A stretch of 64,000 nt of DNA from contig NZ_VUKA01000001.1 of the NCBI RefSeq assembly GCF_008386565.1, positions 992,001-1,056,000 on the forward strand. Reading direction: 5' to 3'. Shown piece by piece: positions 16,287 to 24,138 of the stretch. The notes under the pieces were generated by a model. The model saw only the letters and a program-made list of their open reading frames with translations. It was not told where the DNA came from and did not search any database. A program made the translations under genes and the position numbers. Origin of the DNA: Teichococcus oryzae (GTDB taxonomy: Bacteria; Pseudomonadota; Alphaproteobacteria; Acetobacterales; Acetobacteraceae). Within the stretch, counting starts at the first letter, position 1. The number at the start of each line of letters is the position of its first letter.

Positions 16287-17420
16287 ATGCTTCAGCCTCT
16301 CCTCATCGGCTCCGAGATCTACCGCCGTTCCACCTACGGCCCCAAGCACCCTCTCGCCATCCCGCGCGTCTCCACCGCTCTGGACCTGATCCGTGCCCTG
16401 GGCTGGCTCGACCTCGCCCGCTACCGCGACAGCCCGCGTGCCACACCGGAACAGCTCGCCCGCTTCCACCACCCTGACTACATCGCCGCGCTGATCGCCG
16501 CCGAGGCGGAGCAGGCCGTGCCGGATGCGGTGCGCGCCCGCTTCCATATCGGCGCCCATGGCAACCCTGTTTACCGGGAGGTGTTCCGCCGCCCCGCCAC
16601 CGGCGCCGGCGGAACCATGCTGGCGGCACGGCTGACGGCGGCGGAAGGCGGCATCGTCCATGTGCCGGGCGGCGGCACGCATCACGGGCGGGCGGATCGC
16701 GCCAGCGGCTTCTGCTACCTGAACGATGCCGTGCTGGGCCTGCTGACCTGGCTCGACCTCGGCCTGGACAACATCCTGTACCTCGACATCGACGCGCATC
16801 ATGGCGATGGGGTGCAGGACGCCTTTCATGACGATCCGCGCGTCTTCACCCTGTCGGTCCATGAGGCGAATCGCTGGCCCTTCACCGGCGCGCTGGAGGA
16901 CCGGGCGGGCGGCCATGCCCGCAACATCCCGGTGCCCCAGGGGCTGAACGACCATGAATTCGCCTATCTCTGGCGGCAGGCCGTGCTGCCGGTGGTGCGC
17001 CACCTGCGGCCGCAGGCGATCATGCTGCAATGCGGCGCCGACGCGCTGGAGGAAGACCCTTTGGCGCGGCTGTCGCTGTCCAACAACGCCTATTGGGAGG
17101 CGGTGCGCAGCGTGATGTTTCAGGCGCCCCGGCTGATCGTGTTGGGCGGCGGCGGCTACAATCCCTGGTCGGTGGGGCGGTGCTGGGCTGGCATCTGGGG
17201 CGTCCTGAACGGTTTGCGGCCGCCTGAGCGGCTGCCGCCAGAGGCGGAGGCGGTGCTGCGCGGCCTTACCTTCCACCGTGCCGCCGGCCGCAACCCACCG
17301 GAGCACTGGTTCACCACCCTAGCCGACGCACCGCGCCCCGGCCCGGTGCGCGGGGAGATCCGCCACCTCGCCGCCGCCACGCTGGAAGGCCTGCCCGAAC
17401 CCCCGGCCGCCGTGGCATAA
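16287..17420 (+). CDS. Histone deacetylase family protein, AcuC-like
   Basis: Zinc-dependent deacetylase of the arginase/deacetylase fold, 377 aa from the ATG at 16287, which has GGAG five bases upstream. Catalytic elements are intact: GGGTHHGRADRASGFCYLND with the paired His, YLDIDAHHGDGVQ with the Asp/His zinc ligands, CGADALEEDPLARL with the third Asp, and GGGGYNPWSVGRCW with the transition-state Tyr. Family members include acetoin-utilisation AcuC and acetylpolyamine hydrolases. No acetoin or acetyl-CoA synthetase gene is adjacent, so the substrate is open. Confidence 0.9.
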   Translation: MLQPLLIGSEIYRRSTYGPKHPLAIPRVSTALDLIRALGWLDLARYRDSPRATPEQLARFHHPDYIAALIAAEAEQAVPDAVRARFHIGAHGNPVYREVFRRPATGAGGTMLAARLTAAEGGIVHVPGGGTHHGRADRASGFCYLNDAVLGLLTWLDLGLDNILYLDIDAHHGDGVQDAFHDDPRVFTLSVHEANRWPFTGALEDRAGGHARNIPVPQGLNDHEFAYLWRQAVLPVVRHLRPQAIMLQCGADALEEDPLARLSLSNNAYWEAVRSVMFQAPRLIVLGGGGYNPWSVGRCWAGIWGVLNGLRPPERLPPEAEAVLRGLTFHRAAGRNPPEHWFTTLADAPRPGPVRGEIRHLAAATLEGLPEPPAAVA

Positions 17421-17428
17421 ACGCCGCC

Positions 17429-17914
17429 ATGCATCGCCGAACCCTGCTGGCCCTGCCGGCCCTCGCCATCATGATCCCCCCAGCCGCTGCGCAGGATGCC
17501 GCGCAGCCCCGCCTGCCGACCGAGCCCCTGTTCATCACCACGCGCGATGGCCGGCGCCACGCCTTCACCGTGGAGATGGCCTTGACGCCGGAGCAGCAGA
17601 CGGTCGGCCTGATGTTCCGCCGGGAGGTGAAGCCGGATGAGGGCATGCTGTTCGACTGGGGCACGCCACGCGACAGCGCCATGTGGATGCGCAACACCCT
17701 GGTATCGCTCGACATGGTGTTCATCGCCGCCGATGGCCGCATCCACCGCATCGCTGAGCGCACCGTGCCGCTGAGCCTCGCCACGGTGGAAAGCCGCGGC
17801 CCGGTGCGCGCGACGCTGGAACTGGCGGCCGGCACCGCGGAACGGCTGGGCCTGCGCGTGGGCGACCGCGTCGAGAACCGCATCTTCGGCCAGGCCCCGC
17901 GCGGGACGCCCTGA
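17429..17914 (+). CDS. Secreted DUF192 protein
   Basis: 161 aa with an N-terminal signal peptide (MHRRTLLALPALAIMIPPAAAQ). The rest is one DUF192 domain: ALTPEQQTVGLMFR, DEGMLFDW, MWMRNTLVSLDMVFIAADGR and ESRGPVRATLELAAG are the family blocks. Function of DUF192 is unknown; structures show a small beta barrel. It starts eight bases after the acuC-like stop. Confidence 0.92.
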   Translation: MHRRTLLALPALAIMIPPAAAQDAAQPRLPTEPLFITTRDGRRHAFTVEMALTPEQQTVGLMFRREVKPDEGMLFDWGTPRDSAMWMRNTLVSLDMVFIAADGRIHRIAERTVPLSLATVESRGPVRATLELAAGTAERLGLRVGDRVENRIFGQAPRGTP

Positions 17915-17967
17915 AGAAGGCGCCATGGAGCGGGAGTTCAACCGGAGCCCCTCGGGCGATGGCGCCT

Positions 17968-18954
17968 TCAGCCCGGTGCCGGCCTGATGAGGACGCTTTC
18001 GCCATGGCCGGGCACGCGGAAGGCCTCCGGGGCCAAGCCGGCCGCGCGCAGTGCCGATGACAGCGCTTCGGCCGGCGCGTCGATGGCTTCCTGCGTCAGC
18101 TTGAAGGTGCCGAAATGCATCGCCAGCGCCCGCTTGGCGCGCAGGTCCTGGAAGGCGCGCACCGCTTCCTCCGGGTTGATGTGGACCGCCTGCATGAACC
18201 AGCGTGGCTCATAGGCGCCGATCGGGATCAGCGCCATGTCGAAGGGGCCACGGCGCTGGCCGATTTCCTCGAAATGGGCACCCCAGCCGGAATCGCCCGT
18301 GAAGCAGAGCGAGGTTCCGGCCGCGTCGCGCAGCGCGAATCCGCCCCATAGCGCATGTGCCCGGTCATGCAGCCCGCGCGCCGCGAAATGCCGGGCCGGG
18401 GTGAAGCATGCGGTGACGCCGCCGGGCAGCCGCGCCTCCTGCCACCAATCCAATTCCACCACGTCGCGCATGCCGTGCCGCGCCAGGAGCCGGCCATTGC
18501 CGAGCCCCGTGACGATGCGCGGCGCATCCCGCTGCTGCAACCGCTTCAGCGTCGGGATGTCGCAATGGTCGTAGTGGTTGTGGCTGAGCAGAACCGTGTC
18601 GATCTTCGGCAGCGCCTCGAAGGCCAGGCCGGGGGCCCGCACCCGCTTCGGCCCGGCGAAGCGGAAGGGCGAGCAGCGCTCGCTCCAGATCGGGTCGGTC
18701 AGCAGCGCCGGGCCGCCGGGATAGCGGATCAGGAAGCTGGCATGACCGATAAAGGTGACAACGACCTCTCCAGGTGACGGCTCGGGCGGCGGCGGGAAAG
18801 GCGGGTTCTCGACCCGGCCGGGCCAGGGCGTGCCCCGGCCTTCCCGCATCATCCGCCACACGGCGGAAAGCGGCTGGCCCGGAAGCGATCCGTCGGGGTT
18901 CAGGAACACCTTCCCCCGGCGGGCCGCGCCCCTGGGTGGCGGCAGGTCCGTCAC
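17968..18954 (-). CDS. MBL-fold metallo-hydrolase, NAPE-PLD/UlaG-like
   Basis: Predicted zinc hydrolase, about 328 aa from a GTG at 18954 (VTDLPPPRGA), with a G-rich SD before it and 17 bases after the DUF815 stop. Metal motifs: LSHNHYDHCDIPTLKR (HxHxDH form HNHYDH), FTGDSGWG, and MHFGTFKLTQ. FIGHASFLIRYPGG and TDPIWSERCSPFRFAGPKR resemble N-acylphosphatidylethanolamine phospholipase D-like bacterial proteins. The longer open frame to 19179 only shadows the upstream gene. Confidence 0.88.
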   Translation of the reverse strand: MTDLPPPRGAARRGKVFLNPDGSLPGQPLSAVWRMMREGRGTPWPGRVENPPFPPPPEPSPGEVVVTFIGHASFLIRYPGGPALLTDPIWSERCSPFRFAGPKRVRAPGLAFEALPKIDTVLLSHNHYDHCDIPTLKRLQQRDAPRIVTGLGNGRLLARHGMRDVVELDWWQEARLPGGVTACFTPARHFAARGLHDRAHALWGGFALRDAAGTSLCFTGDSGWGAHFEEIGQRRGPFDMALIPIGAYEPRWFMQAVHINPEEAVRAFQDLRAKRALAMHFGTFKLTQEAIDAPAEALSSALRAAGLAPEAFRVPGHGESVLIRPAPG

Positions 18955-18971
18955 CCGGCCCCCGGCCCCCC

Positions 18972-19877
18972 TCAGCCCGGCAGCGCCACGCCGAGCCGCC
19001 CCGCCAGATCGGTGATGAACTGCCAGGCGACGCGGCCCGAGCGGCCGCCGCGTGTGACGGACCATTCCACCGCCTCGCGCCGCAGCGCATCCGGCTCGAT
19101 CGGCAGGCCCAGGGCCTGGGCATAGCCTTCCACCATGGCGAAGAAGGTGGACTGGTCGGCATTGTGGAAGCCGATCCACAGGCCGAAGCGGTCGGAGAGG
19201 GACACCTTCTCCTCCACCGCCTCGCCAGGATTGATGGCGGAGCCGCGCTCATTCTCGATCATGTCGCGCGGCATCAGGTGGCGGCGATTGCTGGTGGCGT
19301 AGAACAGCACATTGGCCGGGCGCCCCTCGATGCCGCCATCCAGCACCGATTTCAGGGCCTTGTAGTCGGCATCCTCCCGCTCGAAGGACAGGTCGTCGCA
19401 GAACACCAGGCAGCGGCGCCCGCCGCCACCGGAGCCAGAGGCGTCGGCGCGCAGGATGTTCAGCAGCTCGGGCAGGGTGCGGATGTCCTCCCGGTGGATC
19501 TCGATCAGCGCCAGGCTGCCGGGATGCGCCTCGTTGGCGGCGGCATGCGCGGCCTTCACCAGCGAGGATTTGCCCATGCCGCGGGCGCCCCAGAGCATGG
19601 CGTTGTTGGCCGGCAGGCCGCGGGCGAAGCGCAGCGTGTTCTCCAGCAGCAGGGATTTCTGCCGCTCGACACCCTGGAGCAGCCCGATCTCCACCGCCGC
19701 GACGCGGGCCACCGGAGCGAGCCGGGCCGGCAGGCCAGCCTGGGCCGGATGCCACACGAAGGCATCGGCCCCTTTGGGGGCCGGGGTGACCGCCGGGGGC
19801 GGCGCCAGCCTTTCCAGGGCGGCGGCAATGCGGCTCAGGGTGGGAAGCAAGGGATGGTCGTCGGCAGGGAAGGACAA
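18972..19877 (-). CDS. DUF815 family AAA ATPase
   Basis: 301 aa if begun at TTG 19877 (LSFPADDHPLL); no ATG fits, so the start is tentative. Walker A is LWGARGMGKSSLVKA, Walker B RCLVFCDDLSFERED, with LFYATSNRRHLMPRDM as sensor and DRFGLWIGFHNADQ later, all typical of DUF815. In alphaproteobacteria this gene is commonly beside yajC, as here (divergent, 87 bases). Role unknown. Confidence 0.9.
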   Translation of the reverse strand: MSFPADDHPLLPTLSRIAAALERLAPPPAVTPAPKGADAFVWHPAQAGLPARLAPVARVAAVEIGLLQGVERQKSLLLENTLRFARGLPANNAMLWGARGMGKSSLVKAAHAAANEAHPGSLALIEIHREDIRTLPELLNILRADASGSGGGGRRCLVFCDDLSFEREDADYKALKSVLDGGIEGRPANVLFYATSNRRHLMPRDMIENERGSAINPGEAVEEKVSLSDRFGLWIGFHNADQSTFFAMVEGYAQALGLPIEPDALRREAVEWSVTRGGRSGRVAWQFITDLAGRLGVALPG

Positions 19878-19900
19878 GAGGCGGGCTCCGGCAGGCCGGG

Positions 19901-19928
19901 TTGACGGCGGGGTGGGGGAGGCTAGTTT
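19901..19928 (+). promoter_or_regulatory. Candidate promoter for yajC
   Basis: TTGACG (19901-19906), 16-base spacer, TAGTTT (19923-19928) within GGCTAGTTTC, a good match to alphaproteobacterial housekeeping promoters. The yajC ATG lies 36 bases downstream. Confidence 0.5.
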
Positions 19929-19964
19929 CGCGCGCAAGACACGGCAAGACGGAAGCCCTATCCA

Positions 19965-20309
19965 ATGTTGATCTCCCCCGCCTATGCCCAGGACGCCGCG
20001 GCGGCCGGTGGCGCCACCGCCATGATCATGCAGCTCGCGCCGCTGATCCTGATCTTCGTGGTGTTCTACTTCCTGCTGATCCGCCCGCAGCAGAAGCGCG
20101 CCAAGGAGCACCGCACCATGCTCGGCCAGCTGAAGCGCAATGACCGCGTGATCACCTCGGGCGGCATCCTTGGCACCGTCACCAAGGTGAAGGAAGGCTC
20201 GGAGGAGGTCGAGGTCGAGATCGCGCCGAATGTGCGCGTCACGGTGGTGCGCAGCACCATCTCCACCCTGGTGAAGCCGGTTGCGGCCAATGACAGCAAG
20301 CCTGCCTGA
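19965..20309 (+). CDS. yajC: Preprotein translocase subunit YajC
   Basis: Accessory subunit of the SecDF-YajC complex. 114 aa, one membrane helix (MQLAPLILIFVVFYFLLIRP) followed by QQKRAKEHRTMLGQLKRNDR and the conserved VITSGGILGTV block. The N-terminal MLISPAYAQDA is periplasmic. It has its own promoter and a strong terminator, and secD/secF, normally next, are not present. Confidence 0.96.
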   Translation: MLISPAYAQDAAAAGGATAMIMQLAPLILIFVVFYFLLIRPQQKRAKEHRTMLGQLKRNDRVITSGGILGTVTKVKEGSEEVEVEIAPNVRVTVVRSTISTLVKPVAANDSKPA

Positions 20310-20330
20310 CGACGTCATGCGGGCATAAGG

Positions 20331-20366
20331 AAAGGGCGTCGGGAAGAACACTTCCCGGCGCCCTTT
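20331..20366 (+). terminator. Intrinsic terminator after yajC (convergent with sodB)
   Basis: 16-base arms (AAAGGGCGTCGGGAAG with CTTCCCGGCGCCCTTT, one mismatch) around AACA, 21 bases after the yajC stop. The A/T ends of the arms make it usable in both directions, so it may also end sodB transcripts. Confidence 0.75.
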
Positions 20367-20405
20367 CTGTTCCGGGCGCGCCGGGGCGCGCCCGATCCGC
20401 CGAAA

Positions 20406-21044
20406 TCAGGCGCTCTGGCCGGACTTCAGGCCACCGGCCAGCATCAGCTCCTCGACCTTTTCCCAGTTGACGAGCTTGTTCAGGAAATTGTCGAGGTAGT
20501 TCGGGCGCACATTGCGGAAGTCCAGGTAGTAGGCGTGCTCCCACACATCGGCCCCCAGGATCGGCGTGCCCTCGCCGGTGGAGAGCGGGTTGGCGCCGTT
20601 CGGGGTCTTGGTGACCTTCAGCTTGCCGCTCTGGTCCATCACCAGCCAGGCCCAGCCGGAGCCGAACTGCGTCACGCCAGCCTGCTTGAAGGCTTCCTTG
20701 AACTGCGCCAGACCGCCGAAATCCTCGTTGATCTTGGCGCCGATCTTACCGGGCAGGCTCTCGCCGCCGCCATTCGGCTTCATCACCTGCCAGAACAGGA
20801 TGTGGTTCCAGTGCTGGCCGGCCTGGTTGAGCACCGGCAGGCCATCGGCGCCGGCCTTTCCGGCCTCGGCCACGATCTGCTCCAGCGACTTGCCGGCCAG
20901 GCCCTTGCTTTCCACCAGGCCGTTCAGCGCGGTGACATAGGCCTGATGGTGCTTGCCGTGGTGCAGCTCCAGCGTTTCCTGGCACATGCCGGAACCTGCC
21001 AGGGCGGAGGCGTCATAGGGAAGCGGCGGAAGGCTGAAGGCCAT
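20406..21044 (-). CDS. sodB: Superoxide dismutase, Fe/Mn family
   Basis: Converts superoxide to oxygen and hydrogen peroxide in the cytoplasm (no signal peptide). 212 aa. All four metal ligands are recognisable: ELHHGKHHQAYV (first His), AGQHWNHILFW (second His), and DVWEHAYYLD (Asp and His). The active-site GSGWAWLV and Gln before WNH fit an iron-type or cambialistic enzyme; metal choice cannot be settled from sequence alone. Convergent with yajC. Confidence 0.95.
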   Translation of the reverse strand: MAFSLPPLPYDASALAGSGMCQETLELHHGKHHQAYVTALNGLVESKGLAGKSLEQIVAEAGKAGADGLPVLNQAGQHWNHILFWQVMKPNGGGESLPGKIGAKINEDFGGLAQFKEAFKQAGVTQFGSGWAWLVMDQSGKLKVTKTPNGANPLSTGEGTPILGADVWEHAYYLDFRNVRPNYLDNFLNKLVNWEKVEELMLAGGLKSGQSA

Positions 21045-21119
21045 GAGGCTTTACTCCCGTTGGATAAGAATCGGTGGTCATCGATTCAGCAGCGGCGCCG
21101 AATGGCGCCGGGCCGATCA

Positions 21120-21148
21120 GAGCTAGGCGTGTGCCCCTGGAGCGTCAA
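21120..21148 (-). promoter_or_regulatory. Candidate sodB promoter
   Basis: Minus strand TTGACG (21148-21143), 17-base spacer, TAGCTC (21125-21120); about 75 bases before the sodB ATG. The -35 is good and the -10 is poor. Confidence 0.35.
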
Positions 21149-21210
21149 CCGGGGCCCGGCGCAATCCGCCGTTCTCTTGCTTTGCCGGCGGCGGCGCCAT
21201 AACCGGCCGC

Positions 21211-22029
21211 ATGGCCGACCTTTCACCCATCGCCCGGATCGCCCGCCAGCACGATCCCGACCGTTTCCTGTGCGCGCTGTTCGCCCCACCCGCGAAGCGC
21301 GAAACGCAGTTCCTGCTGATCGCCTTCAACCATGAACTGGCCCGCGCGCGGGAAGCCGCCAGCAACCCGATGGCGGCCCTGATCCGCCTGCAATGGTGGC
21401 GCGACACGGTGGAGGAAGCGCGCGCAGGGCAGCCACCGCGCCGCCATGAGGTGGCCGGCCCGCTCTCGGAGGCGATCACCGCGGGCAGGCTCGATCCCGC
21501 CGACCTGCTCGGCATGGTGGATGCCCGCGAGGTCGAAACGGAGGAGGAAATCCCGAGCCGCGCCGCGCTGCTGGCCTATTTGCGCGGCACGGCGGGCGGA
21601 TTCGCCGTGGCCGCCGGCCACGCGCTGGGTGCGCCGGCCGATGCGCTGCCGGCCCTGCAATCGTTGGGCGCCGCCTATGGGCTGGCCGGGCTGCTCCGCT
21701 CCATCCCGGCTCAGGCGAGGCGGGGCCGCTCCCTGCTGCCCGCCGACCTGCTGGGCGAGCACGGGCTGGCGCCCGCCGATGCCGCGCATGACCCACGCCA
21801 GCCGGGCGTTGCCGCGGTGGCGCGGCAACTGGCTGAGGAAGGGGAGGGGCTGCTGCGGCAGGGCAGCATCCGGCTGCCTCGCGGCACCGGAGCGGCGGCG
21901 CTGCCGGCGGTGCTGGCGCGGCGGGACCTGCGACGGATGGCCTCGCCTGGCTGGAATCCGGGGCAGCCGCCGCCGGAGCGTGGGCTGGGCGACCGGCTGG
22001 CGGTGATGTGGGCGGGCTGGCGGGGCTGA
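21211..22029 (+). CDS. Squalene/phytoene synthase-fold protein, NDUFAF6-like
   Basis: 272 aa. It aligns by eye with NDUFAF6 (complex I assembly): AFNHELARAREAASNP, RLQWWRDTVEEA, LLGMVDAREVE, GLAGLLRSIPAQARRGR and SLLPADLLGEHG. The two Asp-rich DxxxD motifs that bind prenyl diphosphates in true synthases are missing, so synthesis of squalene or phytoene is unlikely. In related alphaproteobacteria such a gene follows yajC-secD-secF; here sodB lies in between. Confidence 0.82.
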   Translation: MADLSPIARIARQHDPDRFLCALFAPPAKRETQFLLIAFNHELARAREAASNPMAALIRLQWWRDTVEEARAGQPPRRHEVAGPLSEAITAGRLDPADLLGMVDAREVETEEEIPSRAALLAYLRGTAGGFAVAAGHALGAPADALPALQSLGAAYGLAGLLRSIPAQARRGRSLLPADLLGEHGLAPADAAHDPRQPGVAAVARQLAEEGEGLLRQGSIRLPRGTGAAALPAVLARRDLRRMASPGWNPGQPPPERGLGDRLAVMWAGWRG

Positions 22030-22064
22030 CCCTGTCGCGGGCGTGCCACGGTCGCCGGGACGGC

Positions 22065-22541
22065 CTATTCCTCGACCCAGGCCGGTGAGGTTCCCCGCAC
22101 CACGGTGCGGATGGCGAAGGCCGAGTGGATGCGCGCGACCCCCGGCATGCGGGACAGCTGCTCCTTGTGGATGCGCTCGTAATCCGCCGCGTCGCGCGCC
22201 TCCACGCGGATCAGGTAATCCGATGCGCCGGTCATCAGGTAGCATTCGCAGACTTCCGGGCATTGCTGCACCGCCGCCTCGAACCGGTTGAAGGCATCCT
22301 CGGTCTGCTTCTCCAGGGTGATCTGCACGATCACCACCGTGCGCGATTGCGGGCCTGGATCGGCCAGGATCGCGGTGTAGCCGCGGATGGCGCCGCTGGC
22401 TTCCAGCAGCCGCAGGCGGCGCAGGCAGGCGGAGGGCGACAGGCCGATGGCGGCGGCCAGGTCGGCGTTGCTCATGCGGCCATCGGCCCGCAACAGGCGC
22501 AGCATCTTGCGGTCCAGCGCGTCCAGGGTGGCGAGCGGCAT
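22065..22541 (-). CDS. Lrp/AsnC family transcriptional regulator
   Basis: 158 aa from the ATG at 22541 (MPLATLDALDRKMLRLL); an earlier ATG at 22598 would add 19 atypical residues. The N-terminal helix-turn-helix is MSNADLAAAIGLSPSACLRR. The C-terminal RAM ligand domain has TEDAFNRFEAAVQQCPEV and CYLMTGASDYLIRVEARD. Divergent from the D-amino acid dehydrogenase gene with about 145 bases between, so it probably controls dadA in response to an amino acid. Confidence 0.92.
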   Translation of the reverse strand: MPLATLDALDRKMLRLLRADGRMSNADLAAAIGLSPSACLRRLRLLEASGAIRGYTAILADPGPQSRTVVIVQITLEKQTEDAFNRFEAAVQQCPEVCECYLMTGASDYLIRVEARDAADYERIHKEQLSRMPGVARIHSAFAIRTVVRGTSPAWVEE

Positions 22542-22687
22542 GATCAACCAAGCTTTCGCAGGAAATTCGAGGATCCTGCCCATCAATCCTATGTTCATGC
22601 GCCAATCGCAAGCACCTGCGCCGCGATCCAGCCTAGCATCAAGCGGTGCCGCCGCCTTTGCCGCGGCCTGTCGGAGTGCGTGCTGCG

Positions 22688-23944
22688 ATGAAGGTCCTCA
22701 TTCTCGGCGCCGGCGTGGTCGGCGTCACCTCGGCGTATTATCTGGCCCGCGCCGGACATGAGGTGGAGGTGGTGGACCGCCAGAACGGCGCCGGGCTGGA
22801 AACCAGCTTCGCCAATGCCGGCCAGGTTTCCTTTGGCTATTCCTCGCCCTGGGCCGGCCCCGGCATTCCGCTCAAGGCCGTCAAGTGGATGTTCCAGAAG
22901 CACAGCCCGCTGGTGGTGCGGCCGCGCCTCGACCCCGTGCAATGGTCCTGGATGTGGCAGATGCTGCGGAACTGCACGGAGGATGCCTACCGCATCAACA
23001 AGTCCCGCATGGTGCGCGTGGCCGATTACAGCCGCACCGCCCTGGCCGACCTGCGCGCCGAAACCGGCATCGAGTATGACGGTCGGGAACGCGGCACGCT
23101 GCAGCTGTTCCGCACCCAGGCGCAGCTCGACGGCATCGAAGGCGACCTGAAGGTGCTCCGCCAATACGAGGTGCCGTTCGAGGTGCTGGACCGGGAGGGC
23201 TGCGTCGCCGCCGAGCCGGCGCTTGCCGCCGTGCGGGAAAAGTTCGTCGGCGGCCTGCGCCTGCCGCAGGACGAGACGGGCGACGCGCACCTGTTCACCC
23301 AGCGGCTGGCCGCCATCTGCGAGGCGATGGGCGTCGCCTTCCGCTACGACACCAGCATCGACCGCGTGCTGACCGAGGGCGGCGACATCAGCGGCGTCGC
23401 CACCAGCGCGGGCATCCTGACGGCGGATCGTTACCTGCTGGCGCTGGGCAGCTACTCGCCGAAGCTGCTGGGCCCGCTCGGCCTGAACATCCCGGTGTTC
23501 CCGGTGAAGGGCTATTCGCTCACCCTGCCGGTCACGGATGACGCCGCCGCCCCGGTCTCGACGGTGATGGACGAGACCTACAAGATCGCCATAACGCGCC
23601 TCGGCGACCGCATCCGGGTTGGCGGCACGGCGGAGATCGCCGGCTATGACACGCGCCTGCATGAGGAGCGCCGGCAGACCCTGCTGCATTCGGTGATGGA
23701 CCTTTACCCTGGCGGCGGCGATCCAGCCCGCGCCGTGTTCTGGTGCGGATTGCGGCCGATGACGCCGGACGGCCCGCCCATCATCGGCCCGACGAAGTTC
23801 CCGCGCCTGTTCCTGAACACCGGTCATGGCACGCTGGGCTGGACCATGTCCTGCGGCAGCGGCCGGCTGGCCGCCGACCTGGTCACCGGCAACCGCCCCA
23901 ACATCGAGCATGCCGACCTGGCGCTGTCCCGCTACGCCGCCTGA
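22688..23944 (+). CDS. dadA: D-amino acid dehydrogenase, FAD-dependent
   Basis: Oxidatively deaminates D-amino acids to 2-oxo acids and passes electrons to the respiratory chain. 418 aa from [20 protein letters not shown] with the FAD-binding GxGxxG. Family blocks: [42 protein letters not shown], and the C-terminal [19 protein letters not shown] and [11 protein letters not shown]. No alanine racemase (dadX) follows. The divergent Lrp gene mirrors the enteric dadA regulation by Lrp. Confidence 0.93.
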   Translation: MKVLILGAGVVGVTSAYYLARAGHEVEVVDRQNGAGLETSFANAGQVSFGYSSPWAGPGIPLKAVKWMFQKHSPLVVRPRLDPVQWSWMWQMLRNCTEDAYRINKSRMVRVADYSRTALADLRAETGIEYDGRERGTLQLFRTQAQLDGIEGDLKVLRQYEVPFEVLDREGCVAAEPALAAVREKFVGGLRLPQDETGDAHLFTQRLAAICEAMGVAFRYDTSIDRVLTEGGDISGVATSAGILTADRYLLALGSYSPKLLGPLGLNIPVFPVKGYSLTLPVTDDAAAPVSTVMDETYKIAITRLGDRIRVGGTAEIAGYDTRLHEERRQTLLHSVMDLYPGGGDPARAVFWCGLRPMTPDGPPIIGPTKFPRLFLNTGHGTLGWTMSCGSGRLAADLVTGNRPNIEHADLALSRYAA

Positions 23945-24100
23945 GGCGGCGCGGACGCGACTAGGGCAGACGCTGACAAGCTTCCCACCCTGACCCCACG
24001 CCCGGCCACCGCCGGGCGTTCGGCGTTCCGGGGGCACGGCATTTCGTAACTGAGGAGGAACATTCCTGTCCAAGGGTTGCCAAGCTGTAACTTCGCGCTA

Positions 24101-24121
24101 GGAATGCGAATTATTCTTAAT
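24101..24121. promoter_or_regulatory. Fur-like box before the TonB receptor
   Basis: AATGCGAATTATTCTTAAT contains a partly symmetrical 7-1-7 element (TGCGAAT-T-ATTCTTA, 5 of 7 positions paired). It lies 18 bases before the receptor's GTG start in an unusually AT-rich patch. Iron repression by Fur or a relative is inferred. Confidence 0.45.
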
Positions 24122-24138
24122 ATCATCCGAGACATGCC

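Noticed and set aside
17916-17969. 11-bp inverted repeat between convergent DUF192 and MBL genes
   Set aside because: Arms are 32 bases apart and one lies in coding sequence; possible terminator but weak.
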